48,605 nucleotides of DNA from Anaerolineae bacterium. GTDB taxonomy: Bacteria > Chloroflexota > Anaerolineae > B4-G1 > SLSP01. The position numbers and the translations under genes were made by a program. Location of the stretch: the NCBI GenBank assembly GCA_016934645.1, contig JAFGSL010000256.1, positions 1-48,605 of the forward strand. The letters run 5' to 3'. Each line of letters opens with the position of its first letter. Positions within the stretch are counted from its first letter, which is position 1. Below the pieces are notes generated by a model. It ran no database searches, was not told where the DNA came from, and saw only the letters and a list, made by a program, of their open reading frames with translations. Of the stretch, positions 8,171 through 17,241 are shown piece by piece.

Positions 8171-9387
8171 GTAAATCGCCTGTGACAGAATCAATCATCG
8201 TTTTTGATCACGTTTCCAAAGCCTTCAACCTGCACCGGGGGCGCTCGCGTTCTTTTCAGGAGTTGTTGGTCAACTTTGGCTGCTGGCGGCAGCCCCGCGT
8301 TCGTGACGACTTGCACGCATTGCAAGATGTCAGTTTTTCTATTGCCCCCGGGGAAACGATGGGCTTCATCGGCTCAAACGGAGCCGGAAAGAGTACGCTG
8401 CTTAAACTGATTGCACACATCCTCGAACCTGATTCCGGCACGGTTACGGTGGGAGGACGTGTCGGTGCGCTCCTTGAGCTGGGCGCGGGCTTTCATCCTG
8501 ATTTGACTGGGCGGGAGAACGTTTATCTGAACGCTTCGATTATGGGCTTGAACCACCGTGAAGTGGATCGTCGATTCGATGAGATCGTGGCGTTTTCGGA
8601 ACTGGAACGCTTTATTGATGTGCCGGTGAACCACTACTCTTCGGGTATGTACGTGCGGCTGGGATTCGCTGTGGCGGTGCACATGGAGCCGGAGATTTTG
8701 TTGGTGGATGAAGTGTTGGCAGTGGGAGATGCGGCATTCCAACGGAAATGTTTTGAACGTATTGACCAGATGCGCGCAGATGGGATTACGTTGTTGTTTG
8801 TTTCCCACAACGCCGAAGCGGTGCGCAAGCATTGTTCGCGGGCTATCTGGCTGGATTCTGGCGCAGTGATGGCTGATGGCACTGCTGAAGCGGTGGCTCA
8901 GAGATATTCAACTTATGCATGGGAGAAAGACGAAGGGCACTTGCAGCCAGTAAACAGTACGCGCTGGGGCACCGGACGAGTGCAAATTACACAGGTGCAC
9001 TTGTTGGCTGGAGAGGGTGAGGAAACGCAGCTTTTTGAGACCGGTGACCCGCTGACAGTCGTATTGCACTATAAGACGACAGAGCGTGTGGCGCGTCCGG
9101 TGTTCGGGCTGGCGATTCATCGCAGCGATGGAACACATATTGCTGGGCCAAATACCTGCATCGGTGGGTTGGAGATTGCGTCTATCGAAGGTGTAGGGAA
9201 GATTTCCTATAGCATAAATGCACTCCCTTTATTAGAAGGGTCTTACGCGGTTTCTGTTGCTGTAGTGAACAGTGATGATTCTGAAACGTATGATTACCAT
9301 GACCGGCTATACCCGTTTCGTGTGCGTGCCGTAGAAAACGAAAAACAACATGGAGTGATCGATTTAGGCGGCCATTGGCAAGTTTGA
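8167..9387 (+). CDS. wzt: Wzt-type ABC transporter ATPase with C-terminal glycan-binding domain
   Basis: A 406-residue protein. The ABC domain covers about residues 1-245: Walker A GSNGAGKST, the signature YSSGMYVRLGFAV, Walker B ILLVDEVLAVGD and the switch histidine in LLFVSHN. The GAGFHPDLTGRENVYLNA block is typical of polysaccharide exporters (Wzt/TagH/RfbE). The last 140 residues form a beta-rich Wzt_C-like domain, which in O-antigen exporters recognises the end of the finished glycan. The start ATG at 8167 overlaps the previous stop. The partner permease (Wzm) is not in the window: neither neighbour nor any later gene has that fold. The protein should act at the inner face of the cytoplasmic membrane, exporting a glycan made by the downstream glycosyltransferases. 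Confidence 0.9.
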   Translation: MSKSPVTESIIVFDHVSKAFNLHRGRSRSFQELLVNFGCWRQPRVRDDLHALQDVSFSIAPGETMGFIGSNGAGKSTLLKLIAHILEPDSGTVTVGGRVGALLELGAGFHPDLTGRENVYLNASIMGLNHREVDRRFDEIVAFSELERFIDVPVNHYSSGMYVRLGFAVAVHMEPEILLVDEVLAVGDAAFQRKCFERIDQMRADGITLLFVSHNAEAVRKHCSRAIWLDSGAVMADGTAEAVAQRYSTYAWEKDEGHLQPVNSTRWGTGRVQITQVHLLAGEGEETQLFETGDPLTVVLHYKTTERVARPVFGLAIHRSDGTHIAGPNTCIGGLEIASIEGVGKISYSINALPLLEGSYAVSVAVVNSDDSETYDYHDRLYPFRVRAVENEKQHGVIDLGGHWQV

Positions 9388-9463
9388 TCATTGACGAGTG
9401 CTTTCGAGGCTATGATCGGACATCACGCGTCAAAGTTTTTACCGTTGAGCATCTTGATGTTGA

Positions 9464-12049
9464 GTGTTTATGATAATTGGGTTTGAGAGTTCATTGCCGT
9501 CTTGTGTTTTAGGTATTATTGATATCGCTTGGGCCAGGCAGGTTGCACATTGGATTGTCGACGCGATTGCTCCTGAAACAGTGTTGGTGATCGGCGCAGC
9601 ATGTTCAGCCCTGAAGGAATCTCTGAATGATTTGGGGATCTACGCTCAACATCTATCAATTCCTGAAACACAACCTGTGGAGCAACACTATGATTTGGTC
9701 GTGGCTGTCGATGTGTCGGTGTCAGATGATGGGATCGACATGCGCCGAGCCATAGCTCACATAAGTACCTATAGCGATGATGTGCTTTTTGTTATTTGCT
9801 CGTTAACGGAAGGAACGGTTAGTGCCCTTTCGCCTGAGAATTGGAGTGTGTTATTTTCGCAATATGGTTTTGTGCGTGATTTAGCCTTTGAAGCTACCCC
9901 TTTGTGCTCGTGGAGCGCTCGTTTTCGCCGGGCACCGCTGGATTCAGATGCCTTGTTGGCTTACTATGAACGGTATTTCAACCGTCTGGAACGAGAAAAC
10001 CGAATGCGCCGCAAGATCGTTCTGGAGGACCATCGCGCGTTGGTGCAAGCAGAAAGCAAGTTGGTGGTTGTACAGGCACAAGTGGAAGCCTTGCGAGGTG
10101 ATGTGCAGGTCTTGCAAGGCAACCTACAGGCATGGGAGAGACGCTGGGCTGATCTTGAACGTGGAATTCTTTGGCCGTGGATACAGCGCTTACAAAATTT
10201 ACGGGCCAAGCTCATGCCGCCAGGTAGTCGTCGTGAACAGCGGCTTGAACGTTTGTTTCACAAGCCTGCAATAGTACCGGGTGAGCAGGTTCCCATTCCC
10301 CCAGTTATAGCGCCCACCGGAGTGCGCCTACATAAACAGCCGGTGAATGTCGTCATACATGTCCAGCATGACTTGAGTCTTGTTCAGAAGTGTCTGGCGG
10401 CTTTTGAGAAATGTACCAGACAGCCTTACACGTTGGTTCTGTTGCTAGGTGCTGGTGTAAATGCGCTCACAAGGACCTACGTGGAAAATTGGGCTGCATC
10501 GCATCAGGTACAGGTTGTCTTAGACAAATCCGCGCTTGCATTTGATAGCACATATATTGCCTGGCTGGATACGGGTATTCAGGTTACAGAAAACTGGCTG
10601 GATCGTCTACTCATGTGCTTGGACCAGGATGACACAGTGGAAGCAGTGGAACCGTTGACTGATTCTCTTTTACCATCCGATCTACAAATGGACACCTTAC
10701 AGGAACTATCTGAGTTGGTGGAGCGGGCATCTGGTGGTATGGTATTGCCCGTGTATCAATCGCCTGGTCGTTGTGTCTTGTCAAAGCGTGGGCATTTGAC
10801 GTTCGACGAGCGGACAGGGATTTGTGATGCGGTTTATGTTCATGCTATGTTGGCTGAATCTCCATCTACATTCCAAACACAAATCAAAAAAGCAGTGGGA
10901 CAAGACCATATCTGGTTAGGAGCACAGGCTCGTCTGCGTATTATGAAAGACCGGCAAGACTGTGTTCGACGCGGGCGTTCCCAATTTGCCGGACGTAGCG
11001 TGCTATTTTTATTGCCCGAAGTCGGATTGCGTGATGATGTTTGCGCCATTATCAACCGCGGGCTTTCCATGCGTGCGCTGGGGACCGAGGTTGCCCTTTT
11101 CATTCTACGGGAACAGCGTGATGATTTTGAAAGAGCGTATCCTGGGCTGGAGCTTCCCGTACTCTATGGAGCACCTCAGGATTTGATTGTTCATGCGAAA
11201 CGTTATGATGCTGTAGTTGCGACTTTCAATACTTCGGTTCAGTGGTTATCGCCCCTAGCAAAACTCAGTACGGTGCGAGCATATTATGTACAGAGATTCG
11301 AGCCTGATATCTACGAACCAGGTACGCCGGAATTCCAGGTAGTCCGGGCTTCCTATAATCTTTTCCCCGATTTAGTGCGCTTTACCAGTACTGACTGGGT
11401 GCGCCGTAAAATCCTTCATGAAATTGGCGTTGAATTTGAGGTGATTGGTCCAAGTCTTGATCTTGACCTTTTCCGCCCCAGACCTGTAAAAGAAAAAGTT
11501 GTACAGGGCGTTCCTTTGCGGATTTTAGCACTAGTTCATCCAAGTTCTGCATATCGTATTCCAGAGTTGCCCGTGAAGTTGCTGCGTGCTGTGGCAGAAC
11601 GCTATCGAGATGATATTGAGATTTATCTTTGGCGTATTTCGCCACAGCAGGAAATATCTATGCCACGAGATTTCGCCTGGAAATCGGTTGGAGTATTAGA
11701 GTCTGGTCAGGTGGCGCATCTACTCGCGATGACAGATGTGTTCATAGATTTGTCGGAACATCAACCTGTGGGGATAACTGCAATGGAAGCAATGGCCTGC
11801 GGTAATGCGATTATCGTACCCAGACAGGGATGGCTGGAGAACTTCGTTCAACATAAACACAATGCCCTTGTTGTGGATACTTCCTCTGAACAAGATTGTG
11901 TCGGTGCATTACAGAGCTTGATTGAAGATCAGGCTCTGCGTGAGCGTTTACGTGCTAATGCGTTGCGGGAAGTCCTACAATTCTTTCCGGAACAAGCGGC
12001 TTACAATATCTTGAACATACTATTTGAGCCAGCCGGTGCAACGGGATGA
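9464..12049 (+). CDS. Multidomain glycosyltransferase: degenerate methyltransferase and GT2 domains plus WsaF-like GT4
   Basis: An 861-residue protein, a shortened paralogue of the one at 13164. About 1-165 corresponds to the SAM methyltransferase of the paralogue, but the glycine-rich motif DAGCALG is replaced by VIGAACSAL and the EVVEHL block is gone. About 175-235 is a coiled coil. About 290-440 matches the paralogue's GT2 domain, but VDDGS has become LGAGV and LNSDT has become LDTGI, so the nucleotide- and metal-binding acids are lost. About 510-850 is a GT-B domain like rhamnosyltransferase WsaF, with YYVQRFEPDIYEPG and HQPVGITAMEAMACG; only this half looks competent. The start is uncertain (GTG 9464 or ATG 9470). 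The 3' end overlaps the next gene by 4 bp. Confidence 0.82.
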   Translation: MFMIIGFESSLPSCVLGIIDIAWARQVAHWIVDAIAPETVLVIGAACSALKESLNDLGIYAQHLSIPETQPVEQHYDLVVAVDVSVSDDGIDMRRAIAHISTYSDDVLFVICSLTEGTVSALSPENWSVLFSQYGFVRDLAFEATPLCSWSARFRRAPLDSDALLAYYERYFNRLERENRMRRKIVLEDHRALVQAESKLVVVQAQVEALRGDVQVLQGNLQAWERRWADLERGILWPWIQRLQNLRAKLMPPGSRREQRLERLFHKPAIVPGEQVPIPPVIAPTGVRLHKQPVNVVIHVQHDLSLVQKCLAAFEKCTRQPYTLVLLLGAGVNALTRTYVENWAASHQVQVVLDKSALAFDSTYIAWLDTGIQVTENWLDRLLMCLDQDDTVEAVEPLTDSLLPSDLQMDTLQELSELVERASGGMVLPVYQSPGRCVLSKRGHLTFDERTGICDAVYVHAMLAESPSTFQTQIKKAVGQDHIWLGAQARLRIMKDRQDCVRRGRSQFAGRSVLFLLPEVGLRDDVCAIINRGLSMRALGTEVALFILREQRDDFERAYPGLELPVLYGAPQDLIVHAKRYDAVVATFNTSVQWLSPLAKLSTVRAYYVQRFEPDIYEPGTPEFQVVRASYNLFPDLVRFTSTDWVRRKILHEIGVEFEVIGPSLDLDLFRPRPVKEKVVQGVPLRILALVHPSSAYRIPELPVKLLRAVAERYRDDIEIYLWRISPQQEISMPRDFAWKSVGVLESGQVAHLLAMTDVFIDLSEHQPVGITAMEAMACGNAIIVPRQGWLENFVQHKHNALVVDTSSEQDCVGALQSLIEDQALRERLRANALREVLQFFPEQAAYNILNILFEPAGATG

Positions 12050-13104
12050 AGCAACCATATACCATTCATGTTGTATATGAATACGGGGCTGACCTCCGTC
12101 CTCATGCGAGCGCCTACCTCCGTCTTATTCGCCCGTTGAGCCATCCCTTCTTGCAGGATGACCTGAAAGTTACGTTTGCCAGAGATTGTTGTGATATGCC
12201 CGTGGATATGGTACTGATAGACCGTCTGTGGCGTCCTGATGTAAATTTGGTGAGGATAGAACAACTGTTGGCGAAGGTACAGCGTGTTACCGACCGGTTC
12301 GTCTATGCATTAGACGATGATTTCCTAAATATAGGTTCCCGCCGTATACCGTGGTTTTCCGCTGAGCTTGGTAAATCGGCGCAGTTTTTGTTACAAGAGG
12401 CCGACCGGGTTTTAGTGACTACGGCAGAACTCAAAAAGCGCTTCGAGAACTACAATGCACACATCGTGGTCTTGCCAAATATGTTGGATGAACGCATCTT
12501 GCTTGGGGGTAGATTGCCGACCCCATTTACGGAACAGCGTTTGGTCATCGGATATATGGGAACAAGAACCCATGATGATGATTTGTTATTGATTCTTCCG
12601 GCATTGAAAACTTTGGCCCAAACATACCCAGGACGGCTAGAGTTTCAACTGGTCGGTGGCGTTGCCCATGATGACACCTGGGAATTGTTGGCAGACTTGC
12701 CTTTGCGTATAGTGCATCTTGACTCAGCAGAGCTTGAATATCCCCTTTTCATGTTATGGTTTACAGGATATATGCGGTGGGATATCGCACTTGCGCCATT
12801 GGTTGACGATTCTTTTAATCGTTGCAAGTCTGATGTTAAATTTTTGGATTATAGTGCTATCGGCGCTGCCGGGATTTATAGTCGTGTGCCAACCTATACT
12901 GGATCGGTATCCCACCAAGAGACTGGTTGGTTGGCTGAAAACACGACTGAGGCCTGGCTGGAGGCGTTGGAAACATTGATTAGCAATGATGTTTTGCGTA
13001 AACGTATTGTGCATCAGTCAAGGGAATATCTTTATACTGAACGCATTGTGGCCCGTGCAGCAGGGCATTGGTTAAATACTGTGGGATGTTTGCTGGCTGG
13101 TTAG
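12046..13104 (+). CDS. GT-B-like glycosyltransferase, small partner of the giant fusion (copy 1)
   Basis: A 352-residue protein opening HVVYEYGADLRPHASAYLRL. It shares most of its length with the gene at 16112: DRLWRPDV, YALDDDFL, VVLPNMLDER, IGYMGTRTHDDDLL, CKSDVKFLDYSAIGAAG, TGWLAENTTEAW and YLYTERIVARAA have direct counterparts there. The layout resembles a GT4-type Rossmann pair with the donor-binding half in the second part. Start ATG overlaps the stop of the giant gene (ATGA), the same arrangement as in the second copy, so the two proteins are probably made in fixed ratio and work on the same glycan. The donor and linkage cannot be read from sequence. Confidence 0.8.
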   Translation: MKQPYTIHVVYEYGADLRPHASAYLRLIRPLSHPFLQDDLKVTFARDCCDMPVDMVLIDRLWRPDVNLVRIEQLLAKVQRVTDRFVYALDDDFLNIGSRRIPWFSAELGKSAQFLLQEADRVLVTTAELKKRFENYNAHIVVLPNMLDERILLGGRLPTPFTEQRLVIGYMGTRTHDDDLLLILPALKTLAQTYPGRLEFQLVGGVAHDDTWELLADLPLRIVHLDSAELEYPLFMLWFTGYMRWDIALAPLVDDSFNRCKSDVKFLDYSAIGAAGIYSRVPTYTGSVSHQETGWLAENTTEAWLEALETLISNDVLRKRIVHQSREYLYTERIVARAAGHWLNTVGCLLAG

Positions 13105-13163
13105 CAGCAAATCCATTTCGTGAACGAAAGTCTGAGATTGAACAAAATGGTTGGATAATAAAT

Positions 13164-16115
13164 ATGTTCGATGCCCACTACTATGCTCACAGTTGCGGTC
13201 CGGCGTATCAGCGCACAGATCACTGGCTGCGTTTTTTTGGCGCGGCCGCGGATCGAATTATCAGAGATATCAATCCACGTACTGTTCTAGATGCTGGTTG
13301 TGCGTTAGGGCTATTGGTGGAGTCGTTGCGCCGAAGAGATGTAGAGGCTTACGGTATTGATATTTCCGATTACGCTATTCAGAATGTGCATCCTGAAATC
13401 CGTCCCTATTGTCATGTGGGATCGATTACCGCGCCATTTCCTCAGAAGTATGACTTGATTATTACGATAGAGGTCGTCGAACATCTGTCGCCGGAGCAGG
13501 CAGAATTAGCTGTGGCGAATCTGTGTCACCATAGCGACGATATCCTTTTCTCCTCCTCACCGGTAGATTACAAGGAAATTACCCACTTCAATGTGCATCC
13601 CGTCGAATATTGGGCAGCCCTTTTTGCCCAGCATAGTTTCTTCCGTGATGTTGATTTTGATGCGTCCTTTATCGCTCCTTGGACAGTGCGCTTTCGCAAG
13701 GTGGATGAACCAGTTCATCGTGTGATCGGCGGATATGAGCGACGGATGTGGCATTTGCTGCAAGACAACACGGCGATGCGCGAGCTAAACTTAGAGCAAC
13801 AACGGAAACTGCTAGAGCAAGAACAGAAAATCCATGAATTGCAAGCGCGCGTCAAGCATCTCGAGAAGCTTTGGTCTCATCTTGAGGGGAGTTTCGGTTG
13901 GTCGGTCATGCTCAAATTGCAAAAATTAAGGGCTTCTCTTGCCCCGCAGTATAGCGTGCGTGATCAGGCCATTGAGGGTTTCTTGCGTGGTATTCGCAGG
14001 CGAGAGCTGCAGCCGATCGCGCAAGCGTTGCACTTGCTGGCTGATGACGTATCTCGACGGGCGCGGCGCATACGCTGGAATCTGATGTTGCGTTTAACCC
14101 CATTACCTGGTAAGAAAGTGCAGGTACCTGAACTTCGGATACGTCCTCCTGCACGCCCGCATCCTGCGCCTGTGGATATTGTGGTCTGTGTTCATAATGC
14201 CTTGAATGATGTGCAAAGCTGTCTGCAATCGGTGTTCAAACACACAAACCAGCCGTATTCCTTGATTCTCGTCGATGACGGGAGTGGGGAGGGAACACGG
14301 AATTATCTATCCGACTTTGCACAGTCTTACGGCGCTGTATTGCTGCGTAATGAAGAAGCACGGGGTTACACACTGGCTGCGAATCAGGGATTACGGCAGT
14401 CAACGGCGGAGTATGTTGTACTGCTCAACAGTGATACGATTGTCACAGAGGGATGGCTGGATCGCATGGTGGCCTGTGCTGAATCAGAACCGCGGATTGG
14501 TGTGGTCGGACCACTCTCCAATACTGCCTCCTGGCAGTCAATCCCGGAGATTGAATCCGAAGGAGATTGGGCACTCAATATTTTACCAGAAGGTGTGACC
14601 ATTGATCAAATGGGCGCGCTGGTCGCGCGTTATTCGGCACGCTTGTATCCCAAAATGCCCTTGCTCAATGGATTCTGCTTGTTAATCAAACGCAGCCTCA
14701 TCAATGAAATTGGCTATTTTGATGAAGAGAATTTCGGCGTAGGGTATGGTGAGGAGGATGATTATATCTTGCGTGCCCGGCGAACTGGTTGGGAAGCCGC
14801 GCTCGCCGATGATGCGTACATTTACCATGCACAATCCAGGAGCTATTCTACCGAGCGACGGCAGCAACTTACGCAGCGCGCGAGTGCTATGTTGCATGAA
14901 AAGCACGGCCCGTTTAAGATTGCAGAAGGGGTAGCTTTTTGTCGCTACGATCGTGTGCTGGAAGGCATCCGCGCTCGTAGCAAGGCATTTCTCGCGCGGC
15001 AGACACTGTTGAGGAATGGCTGCGATCGCTTTCAAGGGCGCAAGCTGTTGTTTGTTTTACCCATCACTGAACCTGGCGGTGGGGCCAATGTGATCATTGA
15101 TGAAGCTCTGGCAATGCGGGAAATGGGTGTAGATGCACAGATTTTCAATAAAGTTGTGTTTCGAGAGAATTTCGAGCGAGCCTATCCAAGGCTGCAAATT
15201 CCGGTAGTTTATGGTACACAGGAGGATTTGGTCGTGCTGGCGGAAGCGTATGAAGCTGTGATCGCCAGTGTGTATTTCACTGTGGAATGGTTGAAGCCGT
15301 TGGCAAACTTGAACACCAGCCCGACTCTCGGTTATTATATTCAGGGTTTTGAGCCCTATATCTACGAACCGGGAACGCCCAAATATCAATTAGCCCTTGA
15401 TTCCTATACATTGATTCCTGATCTTAAACTTTTCACCAAGACAGCCTGGACACGAGACGAAATCCAAAACCATACCGGTGCGGAAGTTTCTTTGGTAGGA
15501 GCCAGCGTGAACATCGACCTTTTCCGGCCCCGTCCCTTGCAGAAGATCGCCAGGGCGGATCGCCCCCTGCGTATTGCGGCGATGATTCGCCCTAGTACGC
15601 CGTATCGTGAACCTGGACTGACAATGGAGATTTTGCGACGTGCCTCTCACAAATATAAGGGCAAGGTAGAGCCAGTGCTCTTTGGTACTGAACTTGAGGA
15701 TGCAGCTTTTCGAGCGCTACCGCACGATTTCTCCTGGACATTGGCAGGGGTATTGACCCAGAAGCAAGTCGCGCAACTTTTCACTGAAGTGGATATTTTT
15801 GTGGATTTTTCGTCCCATCAAGCGATGGGACTGACTGCGTTGGAGGCAATGGCTTGTGGTGCGGCTGTAATTGTGCCTGAGTATGGTGGTGCGACAACGT
15901 TTGCGCAGCATGAGCAGAATAGCCTGGTCGTCGATACAACTTCTGCAGAGGCCTGCTGGCAGGCGTTACAACGTCTCATTGAAGATCATGAGCTTCGTGG
16001 AAAGCTCCAACGCGCGGCAATTTATGACACAGCACTGTTATTCCCCGAGCGTTCTGCGTTTAGCATCCTGCAAACACTTTTTGCCGAATCCGCGGATGGA
16101 GACCCTGTGTCGTGA
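13164..16115 (+). CDS. Giant fusion: SAM methyltransferase - coiled coil - GT2 - WsaF-like GT4
   Basis: About 983 residues. The methyltransferase domain (about 20-190) has VLDAGCALG and EVVEHLSPEQ. A coiled coil (about 205-255) follows, of the type that measures or scaffolds chain length in some O-antigen enzymes. The GT2 domain (about 335-590) is intact: LVDDGSGEG, LLNSDT and the base motif GYGEEDDYILRAR. The C-terminal GT-B half (about 620-970) has YYIQGFEPYIYEPGTP and DFSSHQAMGLTALEAMACG; the first Glu of the classical GT4 E-x7-E is Gln, as in the paralogue. ATG 13164 (MFDAHYYA) is chosen over upstream TTG because it starts the conserved domain. It probably builds and caps or methylates a repeating glycan exported by the Wzt system. 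Confidence 0.87.
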   Translation: MFDAHYYAHSCGPAYQRTDHWLRFFGAAADRIIRDINPRTVLDAGCALGLLVESLRRRDVEAYGIDISDYAIQNVHPEIRPYCHVGSITAPFPQKYDLIITIEVVEHLSPEQAELAVANLCHHSDDILFSSSPVDYKEITHFNVHPVEYWAALFAQHSFFRDVDFDASFIAPWTVRFRKVDEPVHRVIGGYERRMWHLLQDNTAMRELNLEQQRKLLEQEQKIHELQARVKHLEKLWSHLEGSFGWSVMLKLQKLRASLAPQYSVRDQAIEGFLRGIRRRELQPIAQALHLLADDVSRRARRIRWNLMLRLTPLPGKKVQVPELRIRPPARPHPAPVDIVVCVHNALNDVQSCLQSVFKHTNQPYSLILVDDGSGEGTRNYLSDFAQSYGAVLLRNEEARGYTLAANQGLRQSTAEYVVLLNSDTIVTEGWLDRMVACAESEPRIGVVGPLSNTASWQSIPEIESEGDWALNILPEGVTIDQMGALVARYSARLYPKMPLLNGFCLLIKRSLINEIGYFDEENFGVGYGEEDDYILRARRTGWEAALADDAYIYHAQSRSYSTERRQQLTQRASAMLHEKHGPFKIAEGVAFCRYDRVLEGIRARSKAFLARQTLLRNGCDRFQGRKLLFVLPITEPGGGANVIIDEALAMREMGVDAQIFNKVVFRENFERAYPRLQIPVVYGTQEDLVVLAEAYEAVIASVYFTVEWLKPLANLNTSPTLGYYIQGFEPYIYEPGTPKYQLALDSYTLIPDLKLFTKTAWTRDEIQNHTGAEVSLVGASVNIDLFRPRPLQKIARADRPLRIAAMIRPSTPYREPGLTMEILRRASHKYKGKVEPVLFGTELEDAAFRALPHDFSWTLAGVLTQKQVAQLFTEVDIFVDFSSHQAMGLTALEAMACGAAVIVPEYGGATTFAQHEQNSLVVDTTSAEACWQALQRLIEDHELRGKLQRAAIYDTALLFPERSAFSILQTLFAESADGDPVS

Positions 16116-17236
16116 AGCCTTTGCGTCTGCACGTGCTTTACGAATATGGGCAAGATTGTCGTCCTTTCGGGAGCGCGTCTATTCGCTTGTTACGCCCGTT
16201 GACGCATCCGGTGTTCCGAGGCAAGCTCGTAGTCACAAGCGGGCAGACCTATCAAGATACCCCAGCCGACGCAGTTATCGTCGACCGCTTGTGGCGGCCG
16301 GACATATCTCTGGCTGCGGCTCAACAGCTTCGCGCGCAGGTATCTCATGTGGGTGCACGCCTGTTATATGCTCTGGATGACAATTTCCTTGTTTTGGCTC
16401 AAGAACGCAAAGACTGGCAACCTACCATCGATCAACTCCAGGCGTTGGAATTCTTTCTGAGAGAATCTGACGGGATACTGGTAACTACCTTATGCCTTCA
16501 AGAGGCATTGCGTGCCCATAACCCTCACATTGCTGTGGTTCCCAATATGTTGGATGATCGTTTGCTAGACGGACGAGGGGTCGGCAAGGATATCTATGCT
16601 ATCTCCTGGGAACAACGAATCTCAAGGTTGTGGTCAGCAGTGCGACGTGCCAGGCATAATTGGCGTCGGTCCCGCACGACAATTGGCTACATGGGAACTT
16701 TCACCCACGACGACGATTTGCTTATGGTTTTACCCGCACTGCGTGAGATATGGCAGCATTATGGTGATAAGGTTGCGTTTGAGTTGTTAGGTGTGGCGGT
16801 CCATACACAAACACGCCAACTTTTGCAAAATTTGCCGGTTCGGATTGTCCAGGTCAAAACCCGTCGGGTAGAGTATTCACACTTCATACAGTGGTTTTCT
16901 CGCGTTGTGAATTGGGATATTGCTATATCACCTTTGTGTGACACTCGTTTTAATCAGTGTAAATCCGATATCAAGTTCTTGGATTACAGCGCGATTGGAT
17001 CTGCCGGAATCTTTAGCCGTGTCCCGGCTTATGCGACGACGGTCCGTCATGGTGAAACCGGTTGGCTGGCAGAGAATACTTCGCAAGCATGGGGCGAAGC
17101 CCTGGACACGCTTATTCGTGATAGCGTGCTACGGAAGCGTATGGCCACCGCTGCTACACGATATTTGTATACCGAGCGCATTGTCCAACGTGCTGCGGAA
17201 TACTGGTTAGCCGCTCTTGAGAAATTGTTGGGCTAG
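16112..17236 (+). CDS. GT-B-like glycosyltransferase, small partner of the giant fusion (copy 2)
   Basis: A 374-residue paralogue of the gene at 12046. Shared blocks are HVLYEYGQDCRPFGSASIRL, DRLWRPDI, YALDDNFL, VVPNMLDDR, IGYMGTFTHDDDLL, CKSDIKFLDYSAIGSAG and YLYTERIVQRAA. It differs by a basic insertion of about 25 residues before IGYMGT (around residues 155-185). It starts with GTG overlapping the stop of the giant gene (GTGA), the same coupling as in copy 1 but with a different start codon. The next glycosyltransferase gene follows after 5 bp. A role in extending the same surface glycan is inferred. Confidence 0.8.
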   Translation: MKPLRLHVLYEYGQDCRPFGSASIRLLRPLTHPVFRGKLVVTSGQTYQDTPADAVIVDRLWRPDISLAAAQQLRAQVSHVGARLLYALDDNFLVLAQERKDWQPTIDQLQALEFFLRESDGILVTTLCLQEALRAHNPHIAVVPNMLDDRLLDGRGVGKDIYAISWEQRISRLWSAVRRARHNWRRSRTTIGYMGTFTHDDDLLMVLPALREIWQHYGDKVAFELLGVAVHTQTRQLLQNLPVRIVQVKTRRVEYSHFIQWFSRVVNWDIAISPLCDTRFNQCKSDIKFLDYSAIGSAGIFSRVPAYATTVRHGETGWLAENTSQAWGEALDTLIRDSVLRKRMATAATRYLYTERIVQRAAEYWLAALEKLLG

Positions 17237-17241
17237 GTGAA

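Noticed and set aside
9388..9463. Promoter or terminator between the Wzt gene and the first giant gene
   Set aside because: The 76 bp contain only weak -35/-10-like strings and no hairpin with a T tract, so nothing can be supported.
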